From Roseiarcus sp031367195 (GTDB lineage Bacteria > Pseudomonadota > Alphaproteobacteria > Rhizobiales > Beijerinckiaceae): a stretch of 19,831 nt of DNA. The notes below the pieces were generated by a model. That model did no database searches. It was not told the origin of the DNA and worked only from the letters and a program-made list of their open reading frames with translations. The DNA is taken from contig JANLPL010000050.1 of the NCBI GenBank assembly GCA_031367195.1, positions 1 through 19,831 of the forward strand, given 5' to 3'. Within the stretch, counting starts at the first letter, position 1, and each line of letters begins with the position of its first letter. Positions 7,381-15,802 of the stretch are shown in pieces. Made by a program: the position numbers and the translations under genes.

Positions 7381-8426
7381 GGCGCCACCGTCAGGCGCGG
7401 CGCGACCTGCGCCTCGATACGGAACGTTTCGCCCTTGTCGTCGGCCGCGCGCGTGGTCGGGGCGGTGAAGGTGGCGCGGCTGAAATGCGGCGAGGTCTCG
7501 ATGGCGTGGATCAGCGACGCGGCGTTGGCGGCGACGCCGGCGATCTCGACCTTGCCGCCCTCGAGCCGCATCTCGGTGAGATAGGCGTCGTCGGGCAGCG
7601 CGCGCGACAGCGCCTCCAGCACCACGACCGCCGACGGGGCCGTGCGCTTGCGAGCGTCGAGCGCCCGCGCCGCCGGATCCTCTCCGGCGTGTTCGAGCCG
7701 CAATAGCGCCGTGCGCTTCTGCGCAATGTCGCCGCCCAGCGCGTCGAAGCGCTCGCTCAGATGCGCACCGAGCGTCTGTTGCGCGATCAGCGCGCCCGCC
7801 GCCGCCGCCATCGCGACGCCGAGCAGCGCCAGCAGCGCGAAACGCCAGCGACCGTGTCGGGCGGTCGCGCCGACGCGGCGGCCGAGAATTTCGATCGGCG
7901 CCGAGGGTTCCTCGCGCCGGGTGGTGATCGCCACCGAGGCGGCGCCGGCGGCGGCGGCGGCTTCGGCCAGCGCCAGAATCGGCCCGCGTTTCGCGGCGGC
8001 GACCCAGACGGCGATGCGGTCGCCCTCGCGCGGCTGCGGCGGTCCCCAGCCGAACGCGGCCTCGCTCGCCCGCCACGGCGTGATGCGGTCGATCTGCGTT
8101 CGCACGACGCCTTCGAGAAATTCGCCGGCGCGGGCGGGCAACTCCAGTTCGCGGAACACGCAGCGCTGCGCCACCAGGCGAAACTCGACCTCGCCGCCGC
8201 GCCAGTTCGTCGGATCGGAAAACCGGCCGTCCTCCCATCGCAAAGGCGCGCCGGGCTTGGCCGCCTCGCGCAGGAAGCCGCCATCGGCCTGTTCGACGAA
8301 CACGAAGCGGCGACGCCGGCGCAGGCCGTCGCTCAGCCGCGCCATCGCCCGTGCGGCGTCGTTTAGCCGCGCGTCGATCCAGCGCGAAGCGGCGCTGGGC
8401 TGTCCCAGCGACCGCGCGCGGGCCAC
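7377..8426 (-). CDS. gspL: T2SS platform protein GspL
   Basis: This gene encodes 349 residues. The N-terminal ~190 residues form the cytoplasmic domain (FVFVEQADGGFLREAAKPG, LELPARAGEFLEGVVRTQID), which in GspL is actin-like and binds GspE. A single membrane helix follows (about 194-216, FALLALLGVAMAAAAGALIA). The periplasmic part has a coiled coil (FDALGGDIAQKRTALLRLEH) and a ferredoxin-like fold (ALSRALPDDAYLTEMRLEGG) typical of PilN/GspL. The frame is open further upstream through gspH; I chose GTG at 8426, 10 bp after the gspH stop, because it retains the amphipathic lead WIDARLNDAARAMARLSDGL. The ribosome site there is poor, so ATG at 8345 is an alternative that would remove this lead. 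Confidence 0.8.
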   Translation of the reverse strand: MARARSLGQPSAASRWIDARLNDAARAMARLSDGLRRRRRFVFVEQADGGFLREAAKPGAPLRWEDGRFSDPTNWRGGEVEFRLVAQRCVFRELELPARAGEFLEGVVRTQIDRITPWRASEAAFGWGPPQPREGDRIAVWVAAAKRGPILALAEAAAAAGAASVAITTRREEPSAPIEILGRRVGATARHGRWRFALLALLGVAMAAAAGALIAQQTLGAHLSERFDALGGDIAQKRTALLRLEHAGEDPAARALDARKRTAPSAVVVLEALSRALPDDAYLTEMRLEGGKVEIAGVAANAASLIHAIETSPHFSRATFTAPTTRAADDKGETFRIEAQVAPRLTVAP

Positions 8427-8436
8427 CGGGGGCGCG

Positions 8437-8895
8437 CTAGCGAGGCGGGTCGGCTGCGACAATTTCGACGCCTCCTGTGTACCAGTTGACGCGCACCTGA
8501 TAGGCCGTGCCCGGCCGCGCAAGCGCGACCGTGCCGCCGCACGACATGCCGCTCGGCAGGAAGCCGATGGTGGCGCCATTATTGCGACCGGCGCAAGTCT
8601 CGGCGACGATAGCGTCGAAAGCGACGTCGGGCGGCAGTTGCAGCCTGCCCGCGCCCGAACCCGACGTCACGCTATGGTCGGCGGTGCTCAGCACCGTGTC
8701 AACGCGCGCGCGCCGTCGCACGGCCGCGACGCGGTCGGCCTTCAGCAGCGCCGCGACCTGAAGCGCGTAGCCTTCGAGCAGCGGCCGCGTGGTGGAATGA
8801 GGAATGCGCGGCAGGGCGAGCGCGGACATCAGGGCGATGATGGCGAGCACCGCCACCGCCTCGATCAGCGTAAACCCTGATTCGCGCATACTCAC
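8437..8895 (-). CDS. gspH: T2SS minor pseudopilin GspH
   Basis: This gene encodes 152 residues. The class III prepilin signal is very short: MSMRESG then FTLIEAVAVLAIIALMSAL, so the peptidase would cut after Gly7 with Glu at +5. The body contains the YALQVAALLKADRVAAVRRR helix and a beta-rich C-terminus with one Cys pair candidate (ETCAGRNN, GMSCGG), consistent with the GspH/FimT fold. The GTG start overlaps the gspG stop as GTGA; an ATG two codons later (8889) would also work. GspH sits in the tip complex of the pseudopilus. The assignment to H rather than I rests on position after gspG and on the FimT-like body. Confidence 0.85.
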   Translation of the reverse strand: MSMRESGFTLIEAVAVLAIIALMSALALPRIPHSTTRPLLEGYALQVAALLKADRVAAVRRRARVDTVLSTADHSVTSGSGAGRLQLPPDVAFDAIVAETCAGRNNGATIGFLPSGMSCGGTVALARPGTAYQVRVNWYTGGVEIVAADPPR

Positions 8896-9347
8896 CTTGC
8901 CGCGCTCCTGATCATCTTGGAGGCGTCGGCGCCCTGCGGGCCGGACGGGCCGAAAGAGGCGATCTCATAGGGCGCATGGTCGCCGGGGGATTTGTAGACG
9001 TAAGCGTGGCCCCACGGGTCGGGTGGCGTCTGCGAGGTCTTTAGGTAAGGGCCGTTCCAGCCGGGATCGCTGGCGGGGCGGCGCACCAGCGCCTCCAGCC
9101 CGTCCCCGCCGCTGGGGTAATGGCCGTTGTCGAGGTAGTAGAGGTCGATGGCGGCCGACAGGCTCTCGATCTGGATTTTCGCGGTCTTGACCTTGGATTC
9201 GGCGAGGTAGTTCAGCACCCTCGGGCCGACCAGCCCCATGATCAGGCCGATGATGGTGATGACCACCAGCATCTCGACCAAAGTGAAACCGGCCTCCCCG
9301 TCCGCTGAGCGAACTCGGCCGGCTCTGAAGCGCGCGATCGCCGACAT
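8892..9347 (-). CDS. gspG: T2SS major pseudopilin GspG
   Basis: This gene encodes 151 residues. A 20-residue basic leader ends in Gly20, followed by FTLVEMLVVITIIGLIMGLV (cleavage G|F, Glu at +5). The body shows the GspG hallmarks: KTAKIQIESLSAAIDLYYLD, GHYPSGGDGLEALVRRP, GWNGPYLKTSQTPPDPWG, and an ASFGPSGPQGADASKMI end matching the calcium-binding loop region. These make it the main subunit of the pseudopilus. The ATG follows GGAGTGAGGTT, a ribosome site that overlaps the gspF stop, so translation is probably coupled to gspF. Length is close to the family's 140-150. Confidence 0.95.
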   Translation of the reverse strand: MSAIARFRAGRVRSADGEAGFTLVEMLVVITIIGLIMGLVGPRVLNYLAESKVKTAKIQIESLSAAIDLYYLDNGHYPSGGDGLEALVRRPASDPGWNGPYLKTSQTPPDPWGHAYVYKSPGDHAPYEIASFGPSGPQGADASKMIRSAAR

Positions 9348-9351
9348 AACC

Positions 9352-10557
9352 TCACTCCACCATTTGATCGACGGACAACAACGCCGTCATCACGGAAACG
9401 ATCAGACCGCCGACGATCGTGCTGATGACGATGATCGCCAGCGGGCCGACCACGCCGACGATACGATCGATGGCGCGGCCGAGTTTGGCCTCGTAATAGT
9501 CGGCGACCCGACCCGCGAGCATCGGCAGCTGGTCGGAATCCTCGCCGAGCCGCAGCGTGCGAACCGCCATCGGCGGCAGCACCCGCGCCACCGCGAGCGC
9601 CTCCGACAACTTTCCGCCCCTGCGTACATTGTCCACTATATCCGTCCATATTGTGACGTTGGCTGTGGCGGACATCACATCGACGAGAATCCGCAGCGCC
9701 GCCGAGAGCGTCACGCCGCCCGACAGCAGCAGGCCGAGATTGCGGCAGAACAGGATGGTGCGGTGGTGCTCGACCGCTGAGCCGATGCCGGGCAGCCGCG
9801 CCGCCAAGCTGAACATCGCCGCGCGCGCCGCCGGCCGGCGCAAGGCGAAACCGAGCGCCAGCACGCCGACGGCGAGGGCCGCGCCCAGCGCCAGACCGTT
9901 GGCGCGCAGGAAGGCCGAGAGAGACAGGAACGTCGAGAGGATCGGGTCCAGCTTGGCGTTGAAATCTGCGAACACCGCGCCGAACTGCGGCAGCACGAAG
10001 GTGAGAAAGAAGATCAGCACCGCGCCGGCCCCGAGCAGCAGGAAGGCGGGATAGCGCAGCGCGTCGATCAGGCGGCGGCGCAACAATTCGGCGCGGGCGC
10101 GCTCGGCGGCGATCGCCTCCAGAATGGTCGGCAGCATCGAGGTCGCCTCGCCGACCTTGACCAGCGCGACATAGATCGGCGGGAACACTTGCGGGTGGGC
10201 GGCGAGCGCCTCGTTGAAACTCTGGCCGCCGAGCACGCTCTCCAGCAGCGCGGCGACGACGGCGCGCATCCGCCCGAGTTCGCCATCGGAGGCGAGCAGT
10301 TCCAGCGCGTCGTTGATCCGCGCGCCCGTCCGCAACAGCAGCGCGAGATCGCGCGAAAAGACGGTCACGTCCTCCTCGCGCGGCTTGCCGCCCCAGGAGA
10401 CGCGGGGCGCGGCGGCGGCGCGCGGCGGCTCGGCGTCGATCGGGATCAAGCCGAGGCTCATGACGCGGTCGGCGACGCCCTCGGCGCTCGGCGCCTCCAG
10501 CGCGCCGTCCACCACCTCGCCGCTCGGCGTCAGCGCCCGATAACTGAAAGTCGGCAT
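9352..10557 (-). CDS. gspF: T2SS inner-membrane platform protein GspF
   Basis: This gene encodes 401 residues, the usual size. It starts MPTFSYRALTPSGEVVDGAL, typical of GspF. Two repeated cytoplasmic domains follow: FSRDLALLLRTGARINDALE and later FCRNLGLLLSGGVTLSAALR. Membrane helices lie near residues 170-193, 217-237 and 368-392. GspF is the polytopic core of the platform, contacted by GspE and GspL. The ATG is 4 bp after the gspE stop; its ribosome site AGGTGA includes that stop codon. Confidence 0.95.
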   Translation of the reverse strand: MPTFSYRALTPSGEVVDGALEAPSAEGVADRVMSLGLIPIDAEPPRAAAAPRVSWGGKPREEDVTVFSRDLALLLRTGARINDALELLASDGELGRMRAVVAALLESVLGGQSFNEALAAHPQVFPPIYVALVKVGEATSMLPTILEAIAAERARAELLRRRLIDALRYPAFLLLGAGAVLIFFLTFVLPQFGAVFADFNAKLDPILSTFLSLSAFLRANGLALGAALAVGVLALGFALRRPAARAAMFSLAARLPGIGSAVEHHRTILFCRNLGLLLSGGVTLSAALRILVDVMSATANVTIWTDIVDNVRRGGKLSEALAVARVLPPMAVRTLRLGEDSDQLPMLAGRVADYYEAKLGRAIDRIVGVVGPLAIIVISTIVGGLIVSVMTALLSVDQMVE

Positions 10558-10561
10558 CGTT

Positions 10562-12274
10562 TCACCTGATCGCGGTCACGCGCAGCGCCTCGGCGACGTT
10601 GGTGATGCCGGCGCGCACTTTTTCGGTCGCATCGACCGTCATCGTCGTCATGCCGGCGCGCAACGCCGCCGCCTCGATGGCGTGGCTGTCCACACCGGCC
10701 CGCACATGTTCGCGCGTCTCGCCCTCCACGTCGATGGCTTCGAACACGCCGACCCGGCCGCGAAAGCCGACGCCGGCGCAGCGCTCGCAGCCCTTGGGCT
10801 CGCACACCATTTCGCCGGCGAGGAGGCCGAGAAGGCCTAGCCGTGGGTCGCGCTCGATGTCTTCCCTCGTCAGCGCCCGCCGTGTCCTGCAGCGCTCGCA
10901 GAGGATTCGCACCAGCCGCTGCGCGACGACCAGCCGCAGGGTGGATTTGAGCAGGAACGGCTCGACGCCGAGGTCGATCAGGCGCGGCATCGCGCCCGCC
11001 GCCGTCTCGGTGTGCAGCGTCGTCAGCACCAGATGGCCGGTCAGCGCGGCGTGGACGGCGATCTCCGCCGTCTCCTTGTCGCGCACCTCGCCGACCATGA
11101 TCACATCAGGGTCCTGGCGCACGAAGGCGCGCATCGCGGCGGCGAACGTCAGGCCGATCGAGGCGCGCACCTGCGCTTGCACGATGCCCGGCAGTTCGTA
11201 TTCGATCGGGTCCTCGATGGTGAGGATCTTCACCGCCGGCGTATTGAGCGCGCTGAGCAGGGTCGCCAGCGTCGTCGTCTTGCCGGACCCGGTCGGGCCG
11301 GTGATGACAATCATGCCGTTGGGAAATTCGAGCGCGCGGCGAATGCGGCGTTCGTCGCGGGCGCGCATTCCGAGCTTGGGGATCTCCAGCAGCCCGCGGT
11401 CGCGCGGCAGCAGCCGGATGACGGCGGATTCGCCGTGCGGCGTCGGCAGCGTGGCCACGCGCACGTCGATTTCGTTGCGGCCCACCTTCAGCCGCGCCGC
11501 GCCGTCCTGCGGCAGGCGGCGCTCGGCGATGTTGAGCCCCGACAGGATTTTCAGGCGCGAGATCAGCGCCGCCGGCGGCGCCTCGGCGGGGGCGGCGACG
11601 GCGCGCAGCACGCCGTCGACCCGCATCCGCACGACCAGGCCGGCGCGGCCAGGCTCGAGATGGATGTCGCTCGCCCGCAGATCGACCGCCTTCTCAACGA
11701 TGGCGTCGAACGCGCGCACGACCGGCGCGCCGCTGGCGAGATCGCGTAAGTTGTCGAGGCTCTCCTCCTCGGCCGCGCCGCGCCTCGGCGCCGCGCCCTC
11801 CGCAACCGTCTCGCCGAGCTTGGCGGTCAGCGCGCTCGAAATATCCTCGAACGAGGCGACGACGATCTCTACGCGGGCGTCGAGCGCGATCTCAGCGGCG
11901 CGTCGTGCGTCCTCGTCGGCGGGATCGGCCATGGCGAGGCGCGCGACGCCGGCCGCATCGGCGAACGGGAAGATCGCCGCCTCGCGCAGGAAGCGCTCGC
12001 TGAATGGCGCGCCGAGCGCCTGGGCCCCCATCATATCCGCGAGCGAGGCGCGCGGCAGGCCGAAATCCCCGGCGACCTCGTCGGCGAAATCCTGCGCCGA
12101 CATGTCGCTCGCTTCGAACATGGCGCGCAAGGTAATGCGGCCGCCCTTTCTTTCGAGATCGGCCGCGAAACGATCGGCGCTAAGCAAACGCCGAGCTATT
12201 AACCGATCCAACAGCGCACGAGAGCGGTCTTGCGGCCTCTCAATCTGCGTCGTTCGTTGAATCGTCATTTTCAT
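10562..12274 (-). CDS. gspE: T2SS assembly ATPase GspE
   Basis: This gene encodes 570 residues. An N-terminal N1E-type region (about 1-190) is followed by the N2E domain (ASDIHLEPGRAGLVVRMRVD) and the RecA-like ATPase: Walker A GPTGSGKTT near residue 327, Asp box LTIEDPIEYELPGIVQAQV, Walker B PDVIMVGEVRDKETAEIAVH and His box LVLTTLHTETA. A zinc-binding cysteine set follows (LCERC about residue 456, then CEPKGCERC), and the C-terminal domain ends in RAGITNVAEALRVTAIR. It powers pseudopilus assembly from the cytoplasm. Two Met codons open the gene (12274, 12268); the upstream one follows a weak AAGG. It diverges from gspD with about 135 bp between starts, which must contain both promoters. Confidence 0.95.
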   Translation of the reverse strand: MKMTIQRTTQIERPQDRSRALLDRLIARRLLSADRFAADLERKGGRITLRAMFEASDMSAQDFADEVAGDFGLPRASLADMMGAQALGAPFSERFLREAAIFPFADAAGVARLAMADPADEDARRAAEIALDARVEIVVASFEDISSALTAKLGETVAEGAAPRRGAAEEESLDNLRDLASGAPVVRAFDAIVEKAVDLRASDIHLEPGRAGLVVRMRVDGVLRAVAAPAEAPPAALISRLKILSGLNIAERRLPQDGAARLKVGRNEIDVRVATLPTPHGESAVIRLLPRDRGLLEIPKLGMRARDERRIRRALEFPNGMIVITGPTGSGKTTTLATLLSALNTPAVKILTIEDPIEYELPGIVQAQVRASIGLTFAAAMRAFVRQDPDVIMVGEVRDKETAEIAVHAALTGHLVLTTLHTETAAGAMPRLIDLGVEPFLLKSTLRLVVAQRLVRILCERCRTRRALTREDIERDPRLGLLGLLAGEMVCEPKGCERCAGVGFRGRVGVFEAIDVEGETREHVRAGVDSHAIEAAALRAGMTTMTVDATEKVRAGITNVAEALRVTAIR

Positions 12275-12395
12275 GGCCTTGGGATCGCGGAATTATGACA
12301 TAGCGGATATTTGTTTGCTTGACCCCGGAAACGATTAATGGTTTTTGCGGGATCGTTCAATGTCCGGATCGGCGAAGCGTGCATGTACCTTCTGT

Positions 12396-12411
12396 AAGGA
12401 GCGAGGCGTTG
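12396..12411 (+). promoter_or_regulatory. Shine-Dalgarno that fixes a TTG start for gspD
   Basis: AAGGAG at 12396-12401 lies 7 nt before TTG at 12409. The protein then starts directly with a lipoprotein signal. Upstream start candidates (TTG 12319, GTG 12379) have no comparable site and would put charged residues and a Cys ahead of the signal peptide. Confidence 0.7.
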
Positions 12412-14691
12412 CGCGCGGGACTAGGCTGCGCGAGCCTGCTTCTTGCGCTGGCGGGATGCTCGCCCGCCTATTTGCAACAGCGCACCGACGAACCGCAAAG
12501 CGCCGCCGATGCCGTGCGCTCGGCCGATCTGACGCCGCGTTTCCCCAAGCCCGTTCGGCAATCCCAAGGCGGCGAAAACAAGGGCGGCGGCTTTCTGTCG
12601 TTCGGCTCCGAAACCGCCGGCGCTGTAGTGCAGGAGGAGCCGACTTCCCAGGTTTCGACCGACGCGCCGCTTGAGACGGCGGAGGGCTACACGCTCAATT
12701 TCGACAACAGCCCGATCGCCAATGTCGCCAAGGTGGTGCTGGGCGACATTCTGGGCTTGCGCTTCTCGATCGATCCGCGCGCGCAGGGCGCGATCAACCT
12801 GTCGTCGACGCGGCCGGTGCCGAAGAAAGACATTCTGTTCGTGTTCGAGAGCACGCTGCACGCCAACAATCTCGGCATGGTCAAGGAAGCGGGCGGCTGG
12901 CGCATTACGCCGATCGGCGACGGCGGCGTGTTCGGCGCGGCCGACAACGCCGACGCGCCCGGCGGCGTGCAGCCCGGTTTCGGCATGACGGTCGTGCCGC
13001 TGAGATATGTGTCGGGGCCGGCGATCGTGCGGCTGCTCGAAGGCTTCGCCGCCCGGCCCGGCACCGTGCGCGCCGACCCGTCCGGGCGGCTGATGCTGGT
13101 CGTGGGCACCGGTCAGGAGCGGCGCGCCGCGGTCGATACGGTGCGCCAGTTCGACGTGGACTGGATGCGCGGCCAGTCGGTCGGCCTGATCCCGATCAAG
13201 AACGGCAGTTCGGCGGCCATCGCGAGCGAACTCGAAAAAATCCTGGACACGGGCGAGGCGGGCCTCGGCCACGGCCTCGTCAAATTGCAGGACGTTCCGG
13301 CGCAGAACGCCATTCTCGTCGTCGCGGCGCAGGCGAAGCTGCTCCAGTCGGCGTCGCGCTGGATTGAGCGGCTCGATTCCCCCAATCTCACCGCCGCCGG
13401 CGTACATGTTTACAAGGTGCGCTACGGCGACGCCAAGCAGCTCGCCAAGCTGCTGACCTCGATGTTCGGCGGCGGCGGCGGCGCGGGCGGGGATTCCGAC
13501 TCGACCGCGCCGGGATCGGGTTCAAAGCAGCTTTCCGTCACCGATCGGCTGACCGGCGGCGCGCGGCAGTCGCAGCAAGGCGGCGGCCTCGGCGGGCAGA
13601 ACCCCTCGGTCGCGGGCGGCCTCGGCGGCGCTCCGCCGGGCGCGGGCGCCGGCGGGGGAACGCCGTTCGGCGGCTTGCAGACCGCCGCGCTCGGTTCCGC
13701 TTTCGCGGCGGCCGGCGAGGGCGCCGGCGGGTCGTCGCTGATGCCGAACGTTCGCATCACCGCGGACTCGGCCGGCAATTCCGTGCTGGTTTACGCCAGT
13801 GCCGAGAGCTACCGCACCATCGAGAAGGCGTTGCAGCAGATCGACCGGCCCCGCGCCCAGGTCGCCATCGAGGTGACGATCGCCGAGGTCACGCTCAACG
13901 ACAAGCTCAATTACGGCGTGCAGTACTACCTCGCCAACCACATAGACATGGGCTCCGTGGGCCTGACCGGAAGCGGGCAGGCGTTGACCAATGCGGACGC
14001 TCCGTCCGGCTTCAATATCCTTGTCGGCCATCAACTCACGCCGCACGTCATTCTCAGCGCGCTGCATAGTCTCACCGACGTGCGTGTGCTGTCGAACCCG
14101 TCGTTGGTCGTGGTCGACAATCAGCAAGCGACGCTTGAAGTCGGCGATCAGGTGCCGGTGGCGACCGGCAGCGCGACGGTGCTCTCGTCCAACAACGCCG
14201 TGGTCAACACGGTCGACTACAAGAACACCGGCATCATTCTCGACGTTCTGCCGCACGTCAGCCCCGACAACAGCGTGCAGATGGAGATCAACCAGGAGAT
14301 CAGCAATGTCGTCGATCCGTCCGGCGGCGCCAGCACCGCGTCGAGCAACACGCTGACGCCGACCATTTCGCAGCGCAAGGTCAAGAGCGAGATCTCCGTC
14401 GTCAGCGGCCAGACGGTGCTGCTGGCGGGCCTGATCTCCGAGACGCAGGGCAAGGGCCGCTCGGGCGTGCCGGTGCTCGACCAGTTGCCGCTCGTCGGCG
14501 GCGCGTTCAGCTCAACCGGCAAGCAGCGCAGCCGCACGGAGTTGATCATCCTCATCAGGCCGCAGATCATCAGGGACGGCGTCGATGCCTCGCGCGTGGC
14601 CGAGCAGTTGCGCACCAAGATGCGCGGCGGCCGGGTCGATGCGGTGAACTGGCCGAACGCGCTACAGGTCGGAGCGAAGGCCAAGCCTTGA
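12409..14691 (+). CDS. gspD: T2SS outer-membrane secretin GspD (lipoprotein)
   Basis: This gene encodes 760 residues from the TTG start. MRAGLGCASLLLALAGC gives a lipobox (LAGC) with Cys17, so the secretin is probably acylated and can reach the outer membrane without a separate pilotin (inference). An N0 domain begins near residue 93 (GYTLNFDNSPIANVAKVVLG), then N1 and N2 (VVPLRYVSGPAIVRLLEGFA; SVGLIPIKNGSSAAIASELE) and N3 (VYKVRYGDAKQLAKLLTSMF). N3 is split by a ~90-residue Gly-rich insert (about 353-444). The secretin core carries RVLSNPSLVVVDNQQATLEV, GDQVPV, and VPVLDQLPLVGGAF, and ends with ELIILIRPQII. Length is normal to slightly long. Its stop overlaps the gspO start. Confidence 0.95.
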   Translation: MRAGLGCASLLLALAGCSPAYLQQRTDEPQSAADAVRSADLTPRFPKPVRQSQGGENKGGGFLSFGSETAGAVVQEEPTSQVSTDAPLETAEGYTLNFDNSPIANVAKVVLGDILGLRFSIDPRAQGAINLSSTRPVPKKDILFVFESTLHANNLGMVKEAGGWRITPIGDGGVFGAADNADAPGGVQPGFGMTVVPLRYVSGPAIVRLLEGFAARPGTVRADPSGRLMLVVGTGQERRAAVDTVRQFDVDWMRGQSVGLIPIKNGSSAAIASELEKILDTGEAGLGHGLVKLQDVPAQNAILVVAAQAKLLQSASRWIERLDSPNLTAAGVHVYKVRYGDAKQLAKLLTSMFGGGGGAGGDSDSTAPGSGSKQLSVTDRLTGGARQSQQGGGLGGQNPSVAGGLGGAPPGAGAGGGTPFGGLQTAALGSAFAAAGEGAGGSSLMPNVRITADSAGNSVLVYASAESYRTIEKALQQIDRPRAQVAIEVTIAEVTLNDKLNYGVQYYLANHIDMGSVGLTGSGQALTNADAPSGFNILVGHQLTPHVILSALHSLTDVRVLSNPSLVVVDNQQATLEVGDQVPVATGSATVLSSNNAVVNTVDYKNTGIILDVLPHVSPDNSVQMEINQEISNVVDPSGGASTASSNTLTPTISQRKVKSEISVVSGQTVLLAGLISETQGKGRSGVPVLDQLPLVGGAFSSTGKQRSRTELIILIRPQIIRDGVDASRVAEQLRTKMRGGRVDAVNWPNALQVGAKAKP
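13467..13740 (+). other. Gly-rich insert in GspD N3 domain
   Basis: About 90 codons of Gly/Ala/Ser-rich sequence (GGGGGAGGDSDS, GGLGGQNPSVAGGLGGAPP, GAGAGGGTPFGG) interrupt the N3 domain between its first helix and the VRITADSAGNSVLVYAS strand. Secretins commonly have a variable loop here; this one is long and nearly devoid of charged residues. Confidence 0.75.
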
Positions 14692-15218
14692 GCTACGCGG
14701 TCGCGCTGGCTTGCGCGGCTGTTGTCGCCAGCCTGTGGGCGGCGCCCGATCTTGACGGCGTCGCCGGCGCGGCGCTGGTCTGCCTGATGCTCGCCATCGC
14801 TGTCTCCGACTGGCGGCGCTACCGCGTGCCGGATCGGCTGAACGCGCTGGCGCTGGCCTTGCGCGGGTTCGACATCCTGATCGCGCCGCAGGGGTCGCGC
14901 GGAGAAGCCGCGCTCGACGCGACCGTGCGGATGGCGGCGGCGTTCGCGGCGTTCTATCTGTTTCGCGCGGCCTATGCGGCGCTGCGCGGGCGCGAGGGAT
15001 TGGGGCTGGGCGACGTGAAACTCGCCGCCGTCGCCGGCGCCTGGGTCGAATGGCGAATGCTGCCCTGGGTGGTCGAGGCGGCCGCGGTGTGCGGGCTGGC
15101 GCTGGCGATTGCGCGGCGACGACGCGGCGGGCTCAGGGCTGACACGCGGCTGCCGTTCGCGGTCGGCTTCGCGCCGGCGATCTGGCTGGGCTGGTGGCTG
15201 GAGCGGGTCGGCTTCTAG
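14688..15218 (+). CDS. gspO: Short prepilin peptidase (A24 family, no methylase domain)
   Basis: This gene encodes 176 residues and overlaps the gspD stop as TTGA, so its start is TTG and translation is coupled. It has several membrane helices and the two aspartates of the A24 aspartic protease family: the first in AIAVSDWRRYRVPD (Asp41) and the second in GLGLGDVKLAA (Asp109, the GxGD motif). Classical PilD/GspO has ~280 residues with an N-terminal cysteine-rich methyltransferase domain; this one has only the peptidase part. It would cleave the five pseudopilins here after the Gly before Phe. N-methylation, if it happens, would need another enzyme. It could also be called a CpaA/TadV-like enzyme by size, but its location argues for the T2SS. 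Confidence 0.88.
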   Translation: MSYAVALACAAVVASLWAAPDLDGVAGAALVCLMLAIAVSDWRRYRVPDRLNALALALRGFDILIAPQGSRGEAALDATVRMAAAFAAFYLFRAAYAALRGREGLGLGDVKLAAVAGAWVEWRMLPWVVEAAAVCGLALAIARRRRGGLRADTRLPFAVGFAPAIWLGWWLERVGF

Positions 15219-15700
15219 CGCTCGCGGATCGGCGTCCAGGCGACGGCGCGGCGGCGCGCTTCGGTCAATTCGTCGAGCGTCAGCTTGCCGGAGACGGCCT
15301 CGCGCATAGAATGCCAATATTCGCGCCGGTCGCGCGGCGCGCGGGCGGCGGCGAGGTCGAGCCATTTCGCCGCCTCGATCGGATTTTCGTCGATCCCCTG
15401 CCCGCGATCGTAGAGCAGGCCAAGATAGAACTGCGCCGTCGGCTCGCCCTGTTCGGCGGCGCGGTGGAACCACTCGGCCGCCTCCTCGTAGCTTTTCGGC
15501 ACGCCCCAGCCATTCTGATATTGATAGCCGAGGAATGTCTGGGCGACGGGCCGGCCGCGCTGCGCCTGGCGCAGAAACAATTCCGCGCTAAGATTGTATT
15601 GACCGCGCGCGTAGGCGCGTTGCGCCGCGTCGGTGGCGGCGGCGGGCGTCGCGGATAGAAACGCCAATGTCAAAAACGATGCCGCGACGAAACCCCGCAT
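15215..15700 (-). CDS. Secreted Sel1-repeat protein
   Basis: This gene encodes 161 residues. I chose ATG 15700 because GAGAGGAC precedes it and it opens with a signal peptide (MRGFVAASFLTLAFLSATPA, cut near residue 22); a longer frame upstream lacks both. After AQRAYARGQYNLSAELFLRQ there are Sel1-type TPR repeats, AQTFLGYQYQNGWGVPKSYE, EAAEWFHRAAEQGEPTAQFY, and LGLLYDRGQGIDENPIEAAK. Such proteins usually act as scaffolds in the periplasm or envelope. Its stop TAG and that of convergent gspO share the palindrome CTAG at 15215-15218. Being enclosed by T2SS genes suggests a supporting role, but that is not shown by the sequence. Confidence 0.85.
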   Translation of the reverse strand: MRGFVAASFLTLAFLSATPAAATDAAQRAYARGQYNLSAELFLRQAQRGRPVAQTFLGYQYQNGWGVPKSYEEAAEWFHRAAEQGEPTAQFYLGLLYDRGQGIDENPIEAAKWLDLAAARAPRDRREYWHSMREAVSGKLTLDELTEARRRAVAWTPIRER

Positions 15701-15802
15701 GTCCTCTCGCCCGCTGCGATGACGCCGAGATCCGGCGACTCCAGGAAACCTGCGCGAGCTTCTATCACTTCCCTCGCGGCTTCGGAACATAGCGGCGAAA
15801 TC

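Noticed and set aside
7381..8238. Upstream extension of the gspM frame to a 460-codon protein
   Set aside because: It lies wholly inside gspL in another frame and is Arg-rich; the true start is the ATG overlapping the gspL stop.
10599..12260. Plus-strand open frame of 553 codons
   Set aside because: Antisense to gspE, whose Walker and Asp/His boxes are unambiguous.
12315..12347. TTGACC as a -35 box for gspD
   Set aside because: At 17-bp spacing the -10 position reads TTTTTG; not a convincing pair.
12319..12408. Longer N-terminus for GspD from TTG 12319 or GTG 12379
   Set aside because: No ribosome site, and it would place a charged leader before the lipoprotein signal.
12421..13407. Minus-strand open frame of 328 codons
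   Set aside because: Shadow of gspD; composition is dominated by Arg, His, Gly and no start signal is visible.
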